Shown here: one piece after another, positions 43,705 to 52,321 of the stretch
How the letters are laid out: the number at the start of each line of letters is the position of its first letter
How positions within the stretch are numbered: position 1 is the first letter of the stretch
Assembly (NCBI RefSeq): GCF_011753055.1
Contig: NZ_VWWJ01000023.1
Coordinates: 80,848-144,847 of the forward strand
Source: Burkholderia sp. Ax-1719
Lineage (GTDB): Bacteria > Pseudomonadota > Gammaproteobacteria > Burkholderiales > Burkholderiaceae
Length of the DNA: 64,000 bases
Reading direction: 5' to 3'
Notes under the pieces: generated by a model
What the model was told of the DNA's origin: nothing
Databases searched by the model: none
The model's input: the letters and a program-made list of their open reading frames with translations, nothing else
Made by a program: the position numbers and the translations under genes

Positions 43705-44205
43705 TCAGCGTTCCTGTTCGTCGATCAGCGAAAGCAACCCGCGCAAGGCGTGCGCGGCGGCCTGCTCGCGGATCTGTTCGCGGTCGCCCTTGAACACCAT
43801 CGTTTCGACGCTCGTGTGCAGACGATTGCTCCAGCCAAACGACACCATGCCGACGGGTTTGTCGGGCGTGCCGCCGCCCGGACCCGCGATGCCCGTGATG
43901 GCGAGCGAAACTTGTGCCCGGCTGTTGCGCAGCGCGCCTTCGGCCATCGCGCGCGCGACCGGCTCGCTCACCGCGCCGTGCTTGTCGATCATCTCGGCGG
44001 GCACGCCGATCATTTCGGTCTTCGCCTGGTTCGAATAGGTGACGAAGCCGCGCTCGAACCAGCCGCTGCTGCCGGAAATATCGGTGATGGCCGTGGCGAC
44101 CATGCCGCCGGTGCAGGATTCGGCGGTCGCCAGCATGAGGCGGGCTTCGCGCAGTTTGTTGCCGGCGCGGATCGCGAGTTGGTGGACGACGGAATCGGTA
44201 GGCAT
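43705..44205 (-). CDS. pncC: Nicotinamide-nucleotide amidohydrolase (CinA C-terminal type)
   Basis: 166-residue stand-alone CinA-C domain. It deamidates nicotinamide mononucleotide to nicotinate mononucleotide in pyridine-nucleotide recycling. The nucleophile Ser lies in ATAESCTGG, and the GIAGPGGGTPDKPVG loop is the family's most conserved segment. There is no N-terminal MoaB/CinA domain, as expected for PncC. Lies 25 bases after pgpA. Confidence 0.92.
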   Translation of the reverse strand: MPTDSVVHQLAIRAGNKLREARLMLATAESCTGGMVATAITDISGSSGWFERGFVTYSNQAKTEMIGVPAEMIDKHGAVSEPVARAMAEGALRNSRAQVSLAITGIAGPGGGTPDKPVGMVSFGWSNRLHTSVETMVFKGDREQIREQAAAHALRGLLSLIDEQER

Positions 44206-44230
44206 GGCGAAAGGTGTGTTGGGTGGCGGA

Positions 44231-44809
44231 TCAGACTGACATGCGCCAGAGCGCGATCACGAGAAGCGTGAAGAATGCGGCGACGAGGTCGTCGACCATG
44301 ATGCCGAAGCCGCCCTTGAAACGCCGCTCGATATAGCGGATGGGCGGCGGCTTCACCATGTCGAAGAAGCGGAAAATCGCAAACGCCCACAGTTTGCCGA
44401 TGAAGTCGATGGGCGTGATCATCAGCAGCACGAGCCAGAACGCAACGATCTCGTCCCAGACGATCGACGAGGGGTCTTCGATGCGCAGCTTTTTCGCGGT
44501 AAACGCCGTGATGCCGATGCCCGCGAGAAAGCCGCCGATGATCAGGATGCCCCAGTCGAGCACGCTGATATAGCGATTGAGCACTTCGAACGATGCCCAT
44601 GCGAACAGCGTCCCCGCCGTGCCGGGCGCAAGGCGCGAGAGCCCTGAACCGAAGCCGAGCGAAAGGATGTGCAGCGGATGCGTAAGCATGAACGGCGCAT
44701 CGGCGCGGCGCGGGCCGCGCGCTTCTTTCGGCGCGCTTGCGGGAGTACTGGCAGGCTGGCTGGCCGTCCCGATTTCGTCGGCGGGCGAGGGCGTTGGGTC
44801 AGTCGGCAT
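44231..44809 (-). CDS. pgpA: Phosphatidylglycerophosphatase A
   Basis: 192-residue inner-membrane enzyme that dephosphorylates phosphatidylglycerol phosphate to phosphatidylglycerol. Conserved blocks: GFGSGLSRLAPGTAGTLFAW, SSIVWDEIVAFWLVL, FRFFDMVKPPPIR and MVDDLVAAFF. The first 38 or so residues are a disordered Pro/Ala leader. It overlaps the end of thiL by 11 bases; thiL-pgpA is a common pair in beta- and gamma-proteobacteria. Confidence 0.94.
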   Translation of the reverse strand: MPTDPTPSPADEIGTASQPASTPASAPKEARGPRRADAPFMLTHPLHILSLGFGSGLSRLAPGTAGTLFAWASFEVLNRYISVLDWGILIIGGFLAGIGITAFTAKKLRIEDPSSIVWDEIVAFWLVLLMITPIDFIGKLWAFAIFRFFDMVKPPPIRYIERRFKGGFGIMVDDLVAAFFTLLVIALWRMSV

Positions 44810-45806
44810 GGAAGTGATCGAAACCTTGCAACGTCAGGTCGAGCGGCGCGCCTGCGCCGTCGCGCCACATGATGGTGGGTTGCGCCGTCGGCTGCGCCTG
44901 GGCGTCGGGAGCGCTTATTGTACCGATGCGCGTGACGCGCACACCGGCCTGTTGCGCCGCCGCCGCGACCGCTTCGCGCTGCTCGGGCGCGGCCGTGAAA
45001 CACAGCTCGTAGTCGTCGCCGCCCGCGAGTGCGCATTGCAGTTGCAGCTCGCGCGGCAAACGCGCGAGCGCTTCGGAGACCGGCAGCGCGTCCACGTCGA
45101 TGAGGGCGTTCACGCGCGAGCGCGCGAGGATATGGCGCAGGTCGCCTGCGAGGCCGTCGGAGATATCGAGCGCGGCGCGCGCCACGCCGCGCAGCGCGAG
45201 ACCAAGCGCCACACGCGGCTGCGGATATTCCAGCGCGGCGCGAAAGTACGCTGCATCCCTGGCATTCATGGGCGCGTGCGGCCACTCCTGGCGCAGGAAG
45301 GCGAGACCCGCGCGCGCATCGCCGGGCGTGCCGGAGACCCAGATGTCGTCGCCGGGCCGCGCTGCGTCGCGTCGCAGCGCCTGGTCCTGCCGCACCGTGC
45401 CGAAGACCGTGATGCACAGGTTGAGCGGTCCGGCGGTGGTGTCGCCGCCCATCAATTCGCAGTCGTGGCGATCGGCCAGTTCGAACATGCCCGCGCTGAA
45501 CGCTTCGAGCCAGTCCTCCTTCGGCTTGGGCAAAGCGAACGCGAGCGTGAAGCCCAGCGGCTGCGCGCCCATCGCGGCGAGGTCCGACAGATTCACGGCG
45601 AGCGCTTTATGGCCGAGCGCATGCGGATCGACATCGGGGAAAAAGTGGCGGCCTTCGACCAGCATGTCGGTGGAAACGGCCAGCATTTCACCGGCGGCGG
45701 GCGCGATGAGCGCGCAATCGTCGCCGATGCCGAGCGCGGCGCGGCGCGTGTTCGCGCGGGCGCGCTGGGCGAAGAATCGGTCGATCAGGGAAAACTCGGA
45801 AAGCAT
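44799..45806 (-). CDS. thiL: Thiamine-monophosphate kinase
   Basis: 335-residue enzyme making thiamine diphosphate from thiamine phosphate and ATP. Motifs: EFSLIDRFF at the start, GIGDDCALI and STDMLVEGRHFF (metal/ATP Asp residues), GHKALAVNLSDLAAMGAQP, and ALDISDGLAGDLRHIL. Heads the minus-strand run thiL-pgpA-pncC-cupin and is divergent from the malic enzyme gene. Confidence 0.95.
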   Translation of the reverse strand: MLSEFSLIDRFFAQRARANTRRAALGIGDDCALIAPAAGEMLAVSTDMLVEGRHFFPDVDPHALGHKALAVNLSDLAAMGAQPLGFTLAFALPKPKEDWLEAFSAGMFELADRHDCELMGGDTTAGPLNLCITVFGTVRQDQALRRDAARPGDDIWVSGTPGDARAGLAFLRQEWPHAPMNARDAAYFRAALEYPQPRVALGLALRGVARAALDISDGLAGDLRHILARSRVNALIDVDALPVSEALARLPRELQLQCALAGGDDYELCFTAAPEQREAVAAAAQQAGVRVTRIGTISAPDAQAQPTAQPTIMWRDGAGAPLDLTLQGFDHFHAD

Positions 45807-45941
45807 GACGAAAGGTGACGATGACGATGAATTCGGGTGCCGCGGTCTGCAAGACTAACCGTACTGACGGCGCAGCGTTGCGCACAAAACGGTCGCGGCA
45901 GTTGCACCCGAACTGAAAGGAATGCCTTTTATGAATGGCGC

Positions 45942-45947
45942 TACAAT
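45942..45947 (+). promoter_or_regulatory. Candidate -10 box of the malic enzyme gene
   Basis: TACAAT lies 57 bases before the malic enzyme ATG in the 197-base spacer between divergent genes. The -35 is weak, so this is a modest call. Confidence 0.35.
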
Positions 45948-46003
45948 CGGTTGGATCCGCGTTCGAACTGTCATTCTAATCCGCACCCAACGCCCTGCCG
46001 CCC

Positions 46004-48310
46004 ATGTCGAATTCCTCCTCGAACTCCGCTACGAACAAGCTGCGCGAAGCCGCCCTCGATTATCACGAGTTCCCGACGCCCGGGAAGATCGCCATCGCGC
46101 CGACCAAGCAGATGATCAACCAGCGCGATCTGTCGCTCGCGTACTCGCCGGGCGTGGCTTTCGCCTGCGAGGCGATCGTCGAGAATCCGCTCAACGCCGC
46201 GCGCTTCACGGCGCGCAGCAACCTCGTTGGCGTCGTGTCGAACGGCACGGCGGTGCTGGGCCTGGGCAACATCGGGCCGCTCGCCTCCAAGCCGGTGATG
46301 GAAGGCAAGGCGGTGCTGTTCAAGAAGTTTGCAGGCATCGATGTGTTCGACATCGAGCTGAACGAGTCGGACCCGCACAAGCTGGTGGACGTGATCGCCG
46401 CGCTCGAACCCACCTTCGGCGGCATCAACCTCGAAGACATCAAGGCGCCCGAGTGCTTCATCGTCGAACGTGAAGCGCGCAAGCGCATGAAGATTCCGGT
46501 CTTCCACGACGACCAGCACGGCACGGCCATTGTCGTGGCGGCGGCGTTCACCAACGGCCTGAAGGTCGTCGGCAAGGACATCAAGCAGGTCAAGCTGGTG
46601 GCGTCCGGCGCGGGCGCGGCGGCGCTGGCCTGTCTGGATCTGCTGGTCGATCTGGGCCTGCCGCTCGAAAACATCTATGTGACCGACCTCGCGGGCGTGG
46701 TCTACAAGGGCCGCACCGAGCTGATGGACCCGGACAAGGAGCGATTCGCCCGCGAAACCGACGCGCGCACGCTCGCCGAAGTGATCGAAGGCGCCGATAT
46801 TTTCCTGGGTCTGTCCGCGGGCGGCGTGCTCAAGCAGGACATGGTCAAGCAGATGGCCGCGAAGCCGCTGATTCTCGCGCTGGCCAATCCCACGCCGGAA
46901 ATCCTGCCGGAACTCGCGCTGGAAGTGCGCCCGGACGCCGTGCTCGCCACCGGTCGTACGGACTACCCGAACCAGGTCAATAACGTTCTGTGCTTCCCGT
47001 TCATCTTCCGCGGTGCGCTCGACGTGGGCGCGACCACCATCACGCGTGAGATGGAAATCGCCGCCGTGAATGCGATCGCGGAACTGGCGCGCCAGGAGCA
47101 GAGCGATGTCGTGGCCACGGCTTACGGCATCCAGGATCTGCAGTTCGGGCCTGAGTACCTGATCCCGAAGCCGTTCGATCCGCGCCTGATCGTGAAGATC
47201 GCCCCGGCGGTGGCGCGTGCGGCGATGGATGCAGGCGTGGCCACGCGTCCGATCGAAGACATGGACGCCTACGAGCAGCATCTCCAGCAGTTCGTCTATC
47301 ACAGTGGCACGACCATGAAGCCGATCTTCCAGCTCGCGCGCGCCGTGGAGCCGGAGAAGAAGCGCATCGTGTTCGCCGAAGGCGAAGAAGAGCGCATCCT
47401 GCGCGCGGTGCAGATCGTGGTCGACGAAAAGCTCGCCAAGCCGATCCTGATCGGCCGTCCGGCGGTGATCGAGCAGCGTATCGCGCGCTATGGCCTGCGT
47501 CTGGTCGCCGATCAGGACTACTCGGTCGTCAATACCGACCACGACGAGCGTTATCGCGACTTCTGGAAGTCCTACGCCAAACTGATGGCGCGCAAGGGCA
47601 TCACGGCGCAGATGGCGAAGCTCGAAATGCGCCGCCGCACCACGCTGATCGGCGCGATGCTGGTGGAGAAGGGCGAAGCCGACGGCATGATCTGCGGCAC
47701 GGTCAGCACGACGCATCGGCATCTGCACTTCATCGACCAGATCATCGGCAAGAAGGAAGGCTGCAATGTCTACGGCGCGATGAACGCGCTGGTGCTGCCG
47801 AACCGTCAGATTTTCGTGGTCGATACGCACGTGAACGTCGACCCGACGCCCGAGCAGCTCGCGGAAATCACCATCATGGCGGCGGAGGAAGTGCGCCGCT
47901 TCGGCATCGAGCCGAAGATCGCGCTGTGCTCGCATTCGAACTTCGGTTCGAGCAACGCGCCTAGCGCGCAGAAGATGCGCGATCTGCTGGTGATCCTGCA
48001 GGAGCGTGCGCCGGATCTGCAGGTGGACGGCGAAATGCACGGCGACGTTGCGCTTGACCCGAACCTGCGCCGCGAAATCCTGCCGGAATCGACGCTCGAA
48101 GGCGAAGCCAACCTGCTGGTGATGCCGAACATCGACGCTGCCAACATTTCGTACAACCTGCTGAAGACGGCGGCGGGCAACAACATCGCCATCGGGCCGA
48201 TCCTGCTGGGCGCGGCCAAGCCGGTGCACGTGCTGACGGCGTCGGCGACGGTGCGGCGCATCGTCAACATGACGGCGCTGCTGGTCGCGGATGTGAACGC
48301 GACGCGTTAA
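46004..48310 (+). CDS. maeB: NADP-dependent malic enzyme with C-terminal phosphotransacetylase-like domain
   Basis: 768 residues, the MaeB multimodular type. Malic domain about 20-170 (LSLAYSPGVAFACEAI; the PVFHDDQHGTAIV metal-site region), NAD(P)-binding domain about 170-425 (LVASGAGAAALACLDLL, LDVGATTITREM), and a PTA-like domain about 430-765 (KKRIVFAEGEEERILRA, HSNFGSSNAPSAQKM, LLGAAKPVHVLTASATVRRIVN). It converts malate to pyruvate plus CO2, supplying NADPH; the PTA part is regulatory and not known to transfer acetyl groups. Length is as expected. Divergent from thiL. Confidence 0.95.
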   Translation: MSNSSSNSATNKLREAALDYHEFPTPGKIAIAPTKQMINQRDLSLAYSPGVAFACEAIVENPLNAARFTARSNLVGVVSNGTAVLGLGNIGPLASKPVMEGKAVLFKKFAGIDVFDIELNESDPHKLVDVIAALEPTFGGINLEDIKAPECFIVEREARKRMKIPVFHDDQHGTAIVVAAAFTNGLKVVGKDIKQVKLVASGAGAAALACLDLLVDLGLPLENIYVTDLAGVVYKGRTELMDPDKERFARETDARTLAEVIEGADIFLGLSAGGVLKQDMVKQMAAKPLILALANPTPEILPELALEVRPDAVLATGRTDYPNQVNNVLCFPFIFRGALDVGATTITREMEIAAVNAIAELARQEQSDVVATAYGIQDLQFGPEYLIPKPFDPRLIVKIAPAVARAAMDAGVATRPIEDMDAYEQHLQQFVYHSGTTMKPIFQLARAVEPEKKRIVFAEGEEERILRAVQIVVDEKLAKPILIGRPAVIEQRIARYGLRLVADQDYSVVNTDHDERYRDFWKSYAKLMARKGITAQMAKLEMRRRTTLIGAMLVEKGEADGMICGTVSTTHRHLHFIDQIIGKKEGCNVYGAMNALVLPNRQIFVVDTHVNVDPTPEQLAEITIMAAEEVRRFGIEPKIALCSHSNFGSSNAPSAQKMRDLLVILQERAPDLQVDGEMHGDVALDPNLRREILPESTLEGEANLLVMPNIDAANISYNLLKTAAGNNIAIGPILLGAAKPVHVLTASATVRRIVNMTALLVADVNATR

Positions 48311-48550
48311 ATCTGTTCCCCCAACCTCGCCGGCGGCTGGCTTACGCGCCGTCGGCGAGCGTGTCTGAGCGTATCTTTCAAGCAGTTTTCGGCCGCCTTT
48401 TCCGATTGTAAAAATTACCCGATTGTGGCTTGCGCGCCGTCAAGCCCATGGTGTGGCCCTCGGAGCGTGATTGCTTCCAGGTGCCATTAGCGATACCCTT
48501 ACACCTTTCATGGTCGTCGAACGTGTGATCCGGGAACCGGGAATCCGTAG

Positions 48551-49063
48551 ATGGTACAGATAGGACTGCCTGACGAAACGACTGGAGAAACAGCCGCGCG
48601 GGCAGGGTGCTCAAGCGCTGCAAGTTCACTCGCAAGTCCTTGTTCCGGCAGTGTTTCCGGCCGATCGTCCTGGCGTTTTCCGCGCGTTGCAGCGAGCGTT
48701 TTTCTGGCGGCGGCGTTAGTCGTTGCACAGGCTGCCGCCGCGCGCACGCAGTCTCCGGACGATAACGGCGCGCCCACGGGCACCGTGAGCATGGGTGAAT
48801 TGCCTCGTGAGGCGGTCGACACGCTCGGCTTGATCAACGAAGGCGGTCCTTACCCGTTCGAGAAAGATGGCTCCGTGTTTGGTAATTATGAGCGGCAATT
48901 GCCCAAACATCGGCGCGGTTACTATCACGAGTACACGGTGCCGACGCCCGCGGCGCGCAATCGGGGCGCCCGGCGCATCATCTGTGGCGGCGCGCTCAGG
49001 CGTACCGACAATTGCTATTACACCGACGACCACTACGCCAGTTTCAGGCGAATTGTTGAATGA
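48551..49063 (+). CDS. Secreted guanyl-specific ribonuclease (RNase Sa/N1 family)
   Basis: 170-residue precursor. A polar N-terminal stretch is followed by a hydrophobic export segment (VAASVFLAAALVVAQAAAA, about residues 46-64); the mature nuclease is about 100 residues. The catalytic triad of Streptomyces RNase Sa (E54, R65, H85) aligns with E127 in YYHEYTV, R138 in ARNRGARRI and H161 in YYTDDHYASF. It cleaves RNA 3' of guanosine in the periplasm or outside the cell. The N-region before the hydrophobic segment is unusually long (about 45 residues); no better in-frame start exists. The downstream gene encodes a barstar-like inhibitor, 16 bases away. Confidence 0.92.
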   Translation: MVQIGLPDETTGETAARAGCSSAASSLASPCSGSVSGRSSWRFPRVAASVFLAAALVVAQAAAARTQSPDDNGAPTGTVSMGELPREAVDTLGLINEGGPYPFEKDGSVFGNYERQLPKHRRGYYHEYTVPTPAARNRGARRIICGGALRRTDNCYYTDDHYASFRRIVE

Positions 49064-49079
49064 CACCGGGAAGAGCGGC

Positions 49080-49637
49080 ATGAGCGATAACACTTACGCG
49101 CACGACCCCCGGGTCGCGAGCGATCTGTTCGCGTCCGGCGAGGGCAACCTGTTCCAGCGCGTTATGCAGATGAAGCATGATGACCAGCAGCGCGACGCTG
49201 CACACGCGGGTGAGGCGCATTCATCGAACGAGGAGGCCATGAGCCTGTTTGCGACCGTGAGTCCGAACATCGTCCAGTCGATCCGTGCGTTCCGCGTACA
49301 GGATCTCGCCGACGAGGCGCAGCGCCTGCAGGAACATTTCCTCTATGCGTTCTGCGCGAACGCGCTGACGAAGCAGGAAGTGCTGGAGACGATCGCCACA
49401 TCGTTTCTGTTTCCGAAGCATTTCGGCAAGAACTACGACGGCCTGTACGACTGCCTGACCGACATGGTGCAGAAGGCGGGCGAGCAACCCGGCTTCGTGG
49501 TCGTGCTCGAAGGCTTGCCGATCGCGCAGAAGTTCGACAAGGACGGCCGCGAGACGCTGCTCGACGTATTCCGCGAAGCTTCGGAGTACTGGGCTGAGCG
49601 CAAGGTGCCGTTCCGCGTGTTTTATTCGTTCGCCTGA
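49080..49637 (+). CDS. Barstar-family ribonuclease inhibitor
   Basis: 185-residue cytoplasmic protein. The C-terminal about 100 residues are barstar-like: SFLFPKHFGKNYDGLYDCLTDM aligns with the RNase-binding helix of Bacillus barstar, keeping the two inhibitory Asp (D120 and D124 here, D35 and D39 in barstar). The first about 75 residues (SDNTYAHDPRVASDLFASG...) have no barstar counterpart and look mostly disordered. The ATG at 49080 is preceded by GGGAAG. Paired with the ribonuclease gene, it should protect the producer before export. Confidence 0.9.
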   Translation: MSDNTYAHDPRVASDLFASGEGNLFQRVMQMKHDDQQRDAAHAGEAHSSNEEAMSLFATVSPNIVQSIRAFRVQDLADEAQRLQEHFLYAFCANALTKQEVLETIATSFLFPKHFGKNYDGLYDCLTDMVQKAGEQPGFVVVLEGLPIAQKFDKDGRETLLDVFREASEYWAERKVPFRVFYSFA

Positions 49638-49674
49638 ACGCTTGCAGCAAGACAGATAACGTCGTATTCCTGCG

Positions 49675-49714
49675 ACAAAAAAACACAGGCCCGCTAATCC
49701 TGAGGATTGGCGGG
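49675..49714 (-). terminator. Terminator of the rsmE operon, possibly bidirectional
   Basis: A 14-bp stem with one G-U pair (49687-49700 with 49704-49717 region, TGA loop). On the minus strand it is followed by TGTG and seven T, the better terminator side, serving rsmE. On the plus strand it follows the inhibitor gene but the T run is interrupted. Confidence 0.75.
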
Positions 49715-49775
49715 CCTTGTCATTTTTACCTGCCTGGCCGTTCGGGTCGCACAGATGCGCAACGGCGCGGGACGA

Positions 49776-50516
49776 TTACCAGCCGCCCCAGCGCGCAGCC
49801 AGCGCCGACAGTACGGCGATGCCCGCGGTTTCGGTACGCAGCACCCGCGGCCCGAGACCCACGGCGATGAAGCCATGGTCGAGCGCCGCCGCTTCTTCCG
49901 GCGATGAAAAGCCGCCTTCCGGACCGACCAGCACCGTGACTTCGCCCAGCGGCGGGGTGTTGGGCAGCGTGGCAAACGAGACATTGGCGCGCGGCGAAAG
50001 CAGCACGCGCAATTCGCCGTCGCCGGGCGTCTTGGGCAGCGAGCCCAGCCACGTGCCGATTTCGCGCGTGGGCGCGACTTCGGGCATGCGGTTGCGCCCG
50101 CACTGTTCGCACGAAGCCTGCACGATGCGCTGCCAGTGCGCCTGACGGCGTACGGCGCGCTCGCCCGAGAGGCGCACGACGCTGCGCGAGGTGGTGAGCG
50201 GCACGAAACTCGTTGCGCCAAGCTCGACGGCCTTTTCGATCAGCCAGTCCATCTTGTCGCTGCCGGCGATGCCTTGCGCGAGCGTGAGGCGGTACGGCGG
50301 TTCAGTTTCGATATCGCGGAACGGACCGACGCGCACCTGGGTGTCGCGGCGTTCCATCGAGATGATTTCGGCGCTGAATTCTCCGCCCACGCCGTTGAAC
50401 AGCACGACCGTGTCGCCGGGCTGCAGGCGCAGCACCTGGACGTGTCGCGTGACTTCGTCGGGGAGGGTGAAGACGTCGCCGGACTGTAGGGAGTTGCCGA
50501 CGAAAAAGCGGGGCAT
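49776..50516 (-). CDS. rsmE: 16S rRNA (uracil-1498-N3)-methyltransferase
   Basis: 246-residue SPOUT-class methyltransferase. N-terminal PUA-like domain about 1-75 (MPRFFVGN, then HVQVLRLQPGD), SPOUT domain about 80-246 with the knot motifs VLVGPEGGFSSPEE and LGPRVLRTETA. The start at 50516 matches the family's MPRFF; a frame extending to 50555 adds 13 unrelated residues. 19 bases after the VOC gene, so probably co-transcribed. Confidence 0.95.
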   Translation of the reverse strand: MPRFFVGNSLQSGDVFTLPDEVTRHVQVLRLQPGDTVVLFNGVGGEFSAEIISMERRDTQVRVGPFRDIETEPPYRLTLAQGIAGSDKMDWLIEKAVELGATSFVPLTTSRSVVRLSGERAVRRQAHWQRIVQASCEQCGRNRMPEVAPTREIGTWLGSLPKTPGDGELRVLLSPRANVSFATLPNTPPLGEVTVLVGPEGGFSSPEEAAALDHGFIAVGLGPRVLRTETAGIAVLSALAARWGGW

Positions 50517-50535
50517 AAGACAGGTTCTCATTGCT

Positions 50536-50949
50536 TCATGACAGATGGCGAGCAAGCGCCCAGCGGTAACCGTCGAGGTCTTCGACCTGAGCGAAACGGT
50601 CGCCCCAGAACTGGTCCTGCGGCTCGCTCAACGATTTCGCGCCGGCGTCAAGCGCCCGCGCATATACCGCGTCGACATTATCGACGTAAAGATAAAAGGA
50701 CTGGGGGGCGATCGCGTCCGAGCTCTTCGGCGTGCGGGCCGTCGAACCGAAAGCGCCCTCCGGCGCGAACATCACGATCAGCTGATCGTGATAGGTCATT
50801 TCCACGTGCATCACCGCGCCGTCGTCCTCCACGCTGTCGCGCACCGCAAAGCCGAAGGCCGCTTCGAAGAAAGCAATCGCAGCGCGCGCATCGCGCACCG
50901 TGAGATACGGCGTCAGCCACGGCACGCCTGCGGGGCGGGGTGGGGTCAT
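50536..50949 (-). CDS. VOC-family (glyoxalase-like) protein
   Basis: 137 residues with the paired beta-alpha-beta-beta-beta units of the vicinal-oxygen-chelate fold: LTPYLTVRDARAAIAFFEAAFGF, MHVEMTYHDQLIVMF, SFYLYVDNVDAVYARALDAGA and DRFAQVEDLDGYRW. This resembles the PhnB/YP-type subgroup. Reaction unknown. Confidence 0.85.
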   Translation of the reverse strand: MTPPRPAGVPWLTPYLTVRDARAAIAFFEAAFGFAVRDSVEDDGAVMHVEMTYHDQLIVMFAPEGAFGSTARTPKSSDAIAPQSFYLYVDNVDAVYARALDAGAKSLSEPQDQFWGDRFAQVEDLDGYRWALARHLS

Positions 50950-51057
50950 CGGGGCTCTCCAGATCTGGTTACGGGCAGGGGGTTGTCAGCTGGATGCTTG
51001 AACTGGCGGCACGCAAACAAATGTAACGAACCAGACAATTCTGCAATCTTGCGCATC

Positions 51058-51936
51058 CTAAAGCTGTAGGAATTGACCTAATTTATCGCGGAACATGTGC
51101 GGTGAAGCGAGGAGTGTCGCATGCAGCCGCGCGTCGTAAAAGCGCAAGCCCTCCAGCTCGCGCTCGTTCATGCGGGCCGTCAACATTGCTTCGGACTGTG
51201 CTGCGGCGTCGATCTGGTCGCTTGCCACGGCCATCAGCCAGAACGCGCCGTAGAGCGGCACCCAGGCACCCAGCGGCCGGACGATCGCAAATGTCGTGCG
51301 CAAGCCGTCGAGCAGTGCAGCGACACGCCCGGTGTGGTGCAGCGGCGAGCCGAGATGTAGCGAAACGAGCGCGTCTTCGCTCATGATGCGTTTGAGCGCG
51401 GCGTAGAACGGCGGCGTGTAAAGACCGGCAGCGGGCGAATCCGGCGGGGTCAGATCGAAGACGACCAGATCGAAAGGCAAGGCCTGATTGTCTTCCGAGG
51501 CCTTCGCGACGAAGTCGGCCGCGTCGCCGATCACCAGTTCCACGCGCGGATCGTCGAATGCGCCGCCGCGCACCTGCGGGAGATAGTCGGCGGTCAGCCG
51601 CACGACATCGGCGTCCAGTTCGGCGACCACGATGCGCTCGATGCCGGGATGGCGCAGCAACTGGCGCGCCGCGCCGCCATCGCCGCCGCCCAGCACGAGC
51701 GCGGCGCGCGGCGCGGGATGAGACAGCGCGGCCACATGCGTCATGCACTCGTGATAAATGAATTCGTCGCCGGCCGAGGTCATCGGCCGGCCGTCCAGGG
51801 CGAACAGGCAGCCGAGCTGCGGCGTGTCCCAGACCTCGATGTGTTGCCACGGCGAGTCGGTGGCGGCCAGCAGGCGCGCGCCGGGAAAGCCATAGACGGC
51901 GTCGGCGCAAGGGTGGAAGAGGAGCGGGGCGGTCAC
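51058..51936 (-). CDS. Spermidine-synthase-like protein (SpeE family) with altered catalytic loop
   Basis: 292-residue polyamine aminopropyltransferase-fold protein. It keeps the N-terminal beta strands, the EFIYHECMTHVA segment and the SAM-type nucleotide motif LVLGGGDGGAARQLL. The catalytic loop of classical SpeE (DSTDP or DCTDP) reads D161-L-T-P-P-D-S-P here, so the general-base Asp of TDP is replaced by Pro164. Activity as a true aminopropyltransferase is therefore doubtful; D166 might compensate. Divergent from tkt, no speD is adjacent. Confidence 0.8.
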   Translation of the reverse strand: MTAPLLFHPCADAVYGFPGARLLAATDSPWQHIEVWDTPQLGCLFALDGRPMTSAGDEFIYHECMTHVAALSHPAPRAALVLGGGDGGAARQLLRHPGIERIVVAELDADVVRLTADYLPQVRGGAFDDPRVELVIGDAADFVAKASEDNQALPFDLVVFDLTPPDSPAAGLYTPPFYAALKRIMSEDALVSLHLGSPLHHTGRVAALLDGLRTTFAIVRPLGAWVPLYGAFWLMAVASDQIDAAAQSEAMLTARMNERELEGLRFYDARLHATLLASPHMFRDKLGQFLQL

Positions 51937-52321
51937 GGCGGCGGTCGTCGAGCAGGAAATCGACGCAGAAATGGGGCGATAGCCGCATTATACGGACGCC
52001 CGTGCGGCCAGCTTTTCGTGTGCCGCCCCACTTCGCTCGTGCGCCGCTTACCCGTGGCGCCCGTCGGCGTTTTCCGACGCGGACCCAGGCTCCTGATCAG
52101 GGAAAAGCCGCATGTTCTGTTAGAATGTCGCCCTTTGCAGCCCTGTCCGTTTGCTCTGGCCGTTTCGCGTCTTCCTGGCGCCGCATCGCGCGCCGGAGCA
52201 CGTTTTTGCCGAGCTTCCGGAACCGTCCGCTGCTGTGCGCCCGCCGTCTTGATCTGCGTGTTTGATCAGATCAATTCCGCCCGCCCACGCCGCTTTTTGC
52301 ACTCGTTCCTCCGGACTCGAC
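51937..52321. promoter_or_regulatory. Divergent region between SpeE-like gene and tkt
   Basis: 385 bases without a supported gene. TAGAAT at 52121-52126 is a good -10 directed at tkt with a weak -35. The remaining sequence has no repeat or riboswitch that I recognise. Confidence 0.4.

Noticed and set aside
45971..48229. 752-codon open frame antisense to the malic enzyme gene
   Set aside because: Long mirror frames are common in GC-rich DNA; it is rich in Arg, His and Val with no domain.
48596..48720. Frameshifted N-terminus of the ribonuclease
   Set aside because: A +1 frame (LKRCKFTRKSLFRQCF) resembles a signal-peptide N-region, but the annotated frame already has a suitable export helix and no start codon or error is evident.
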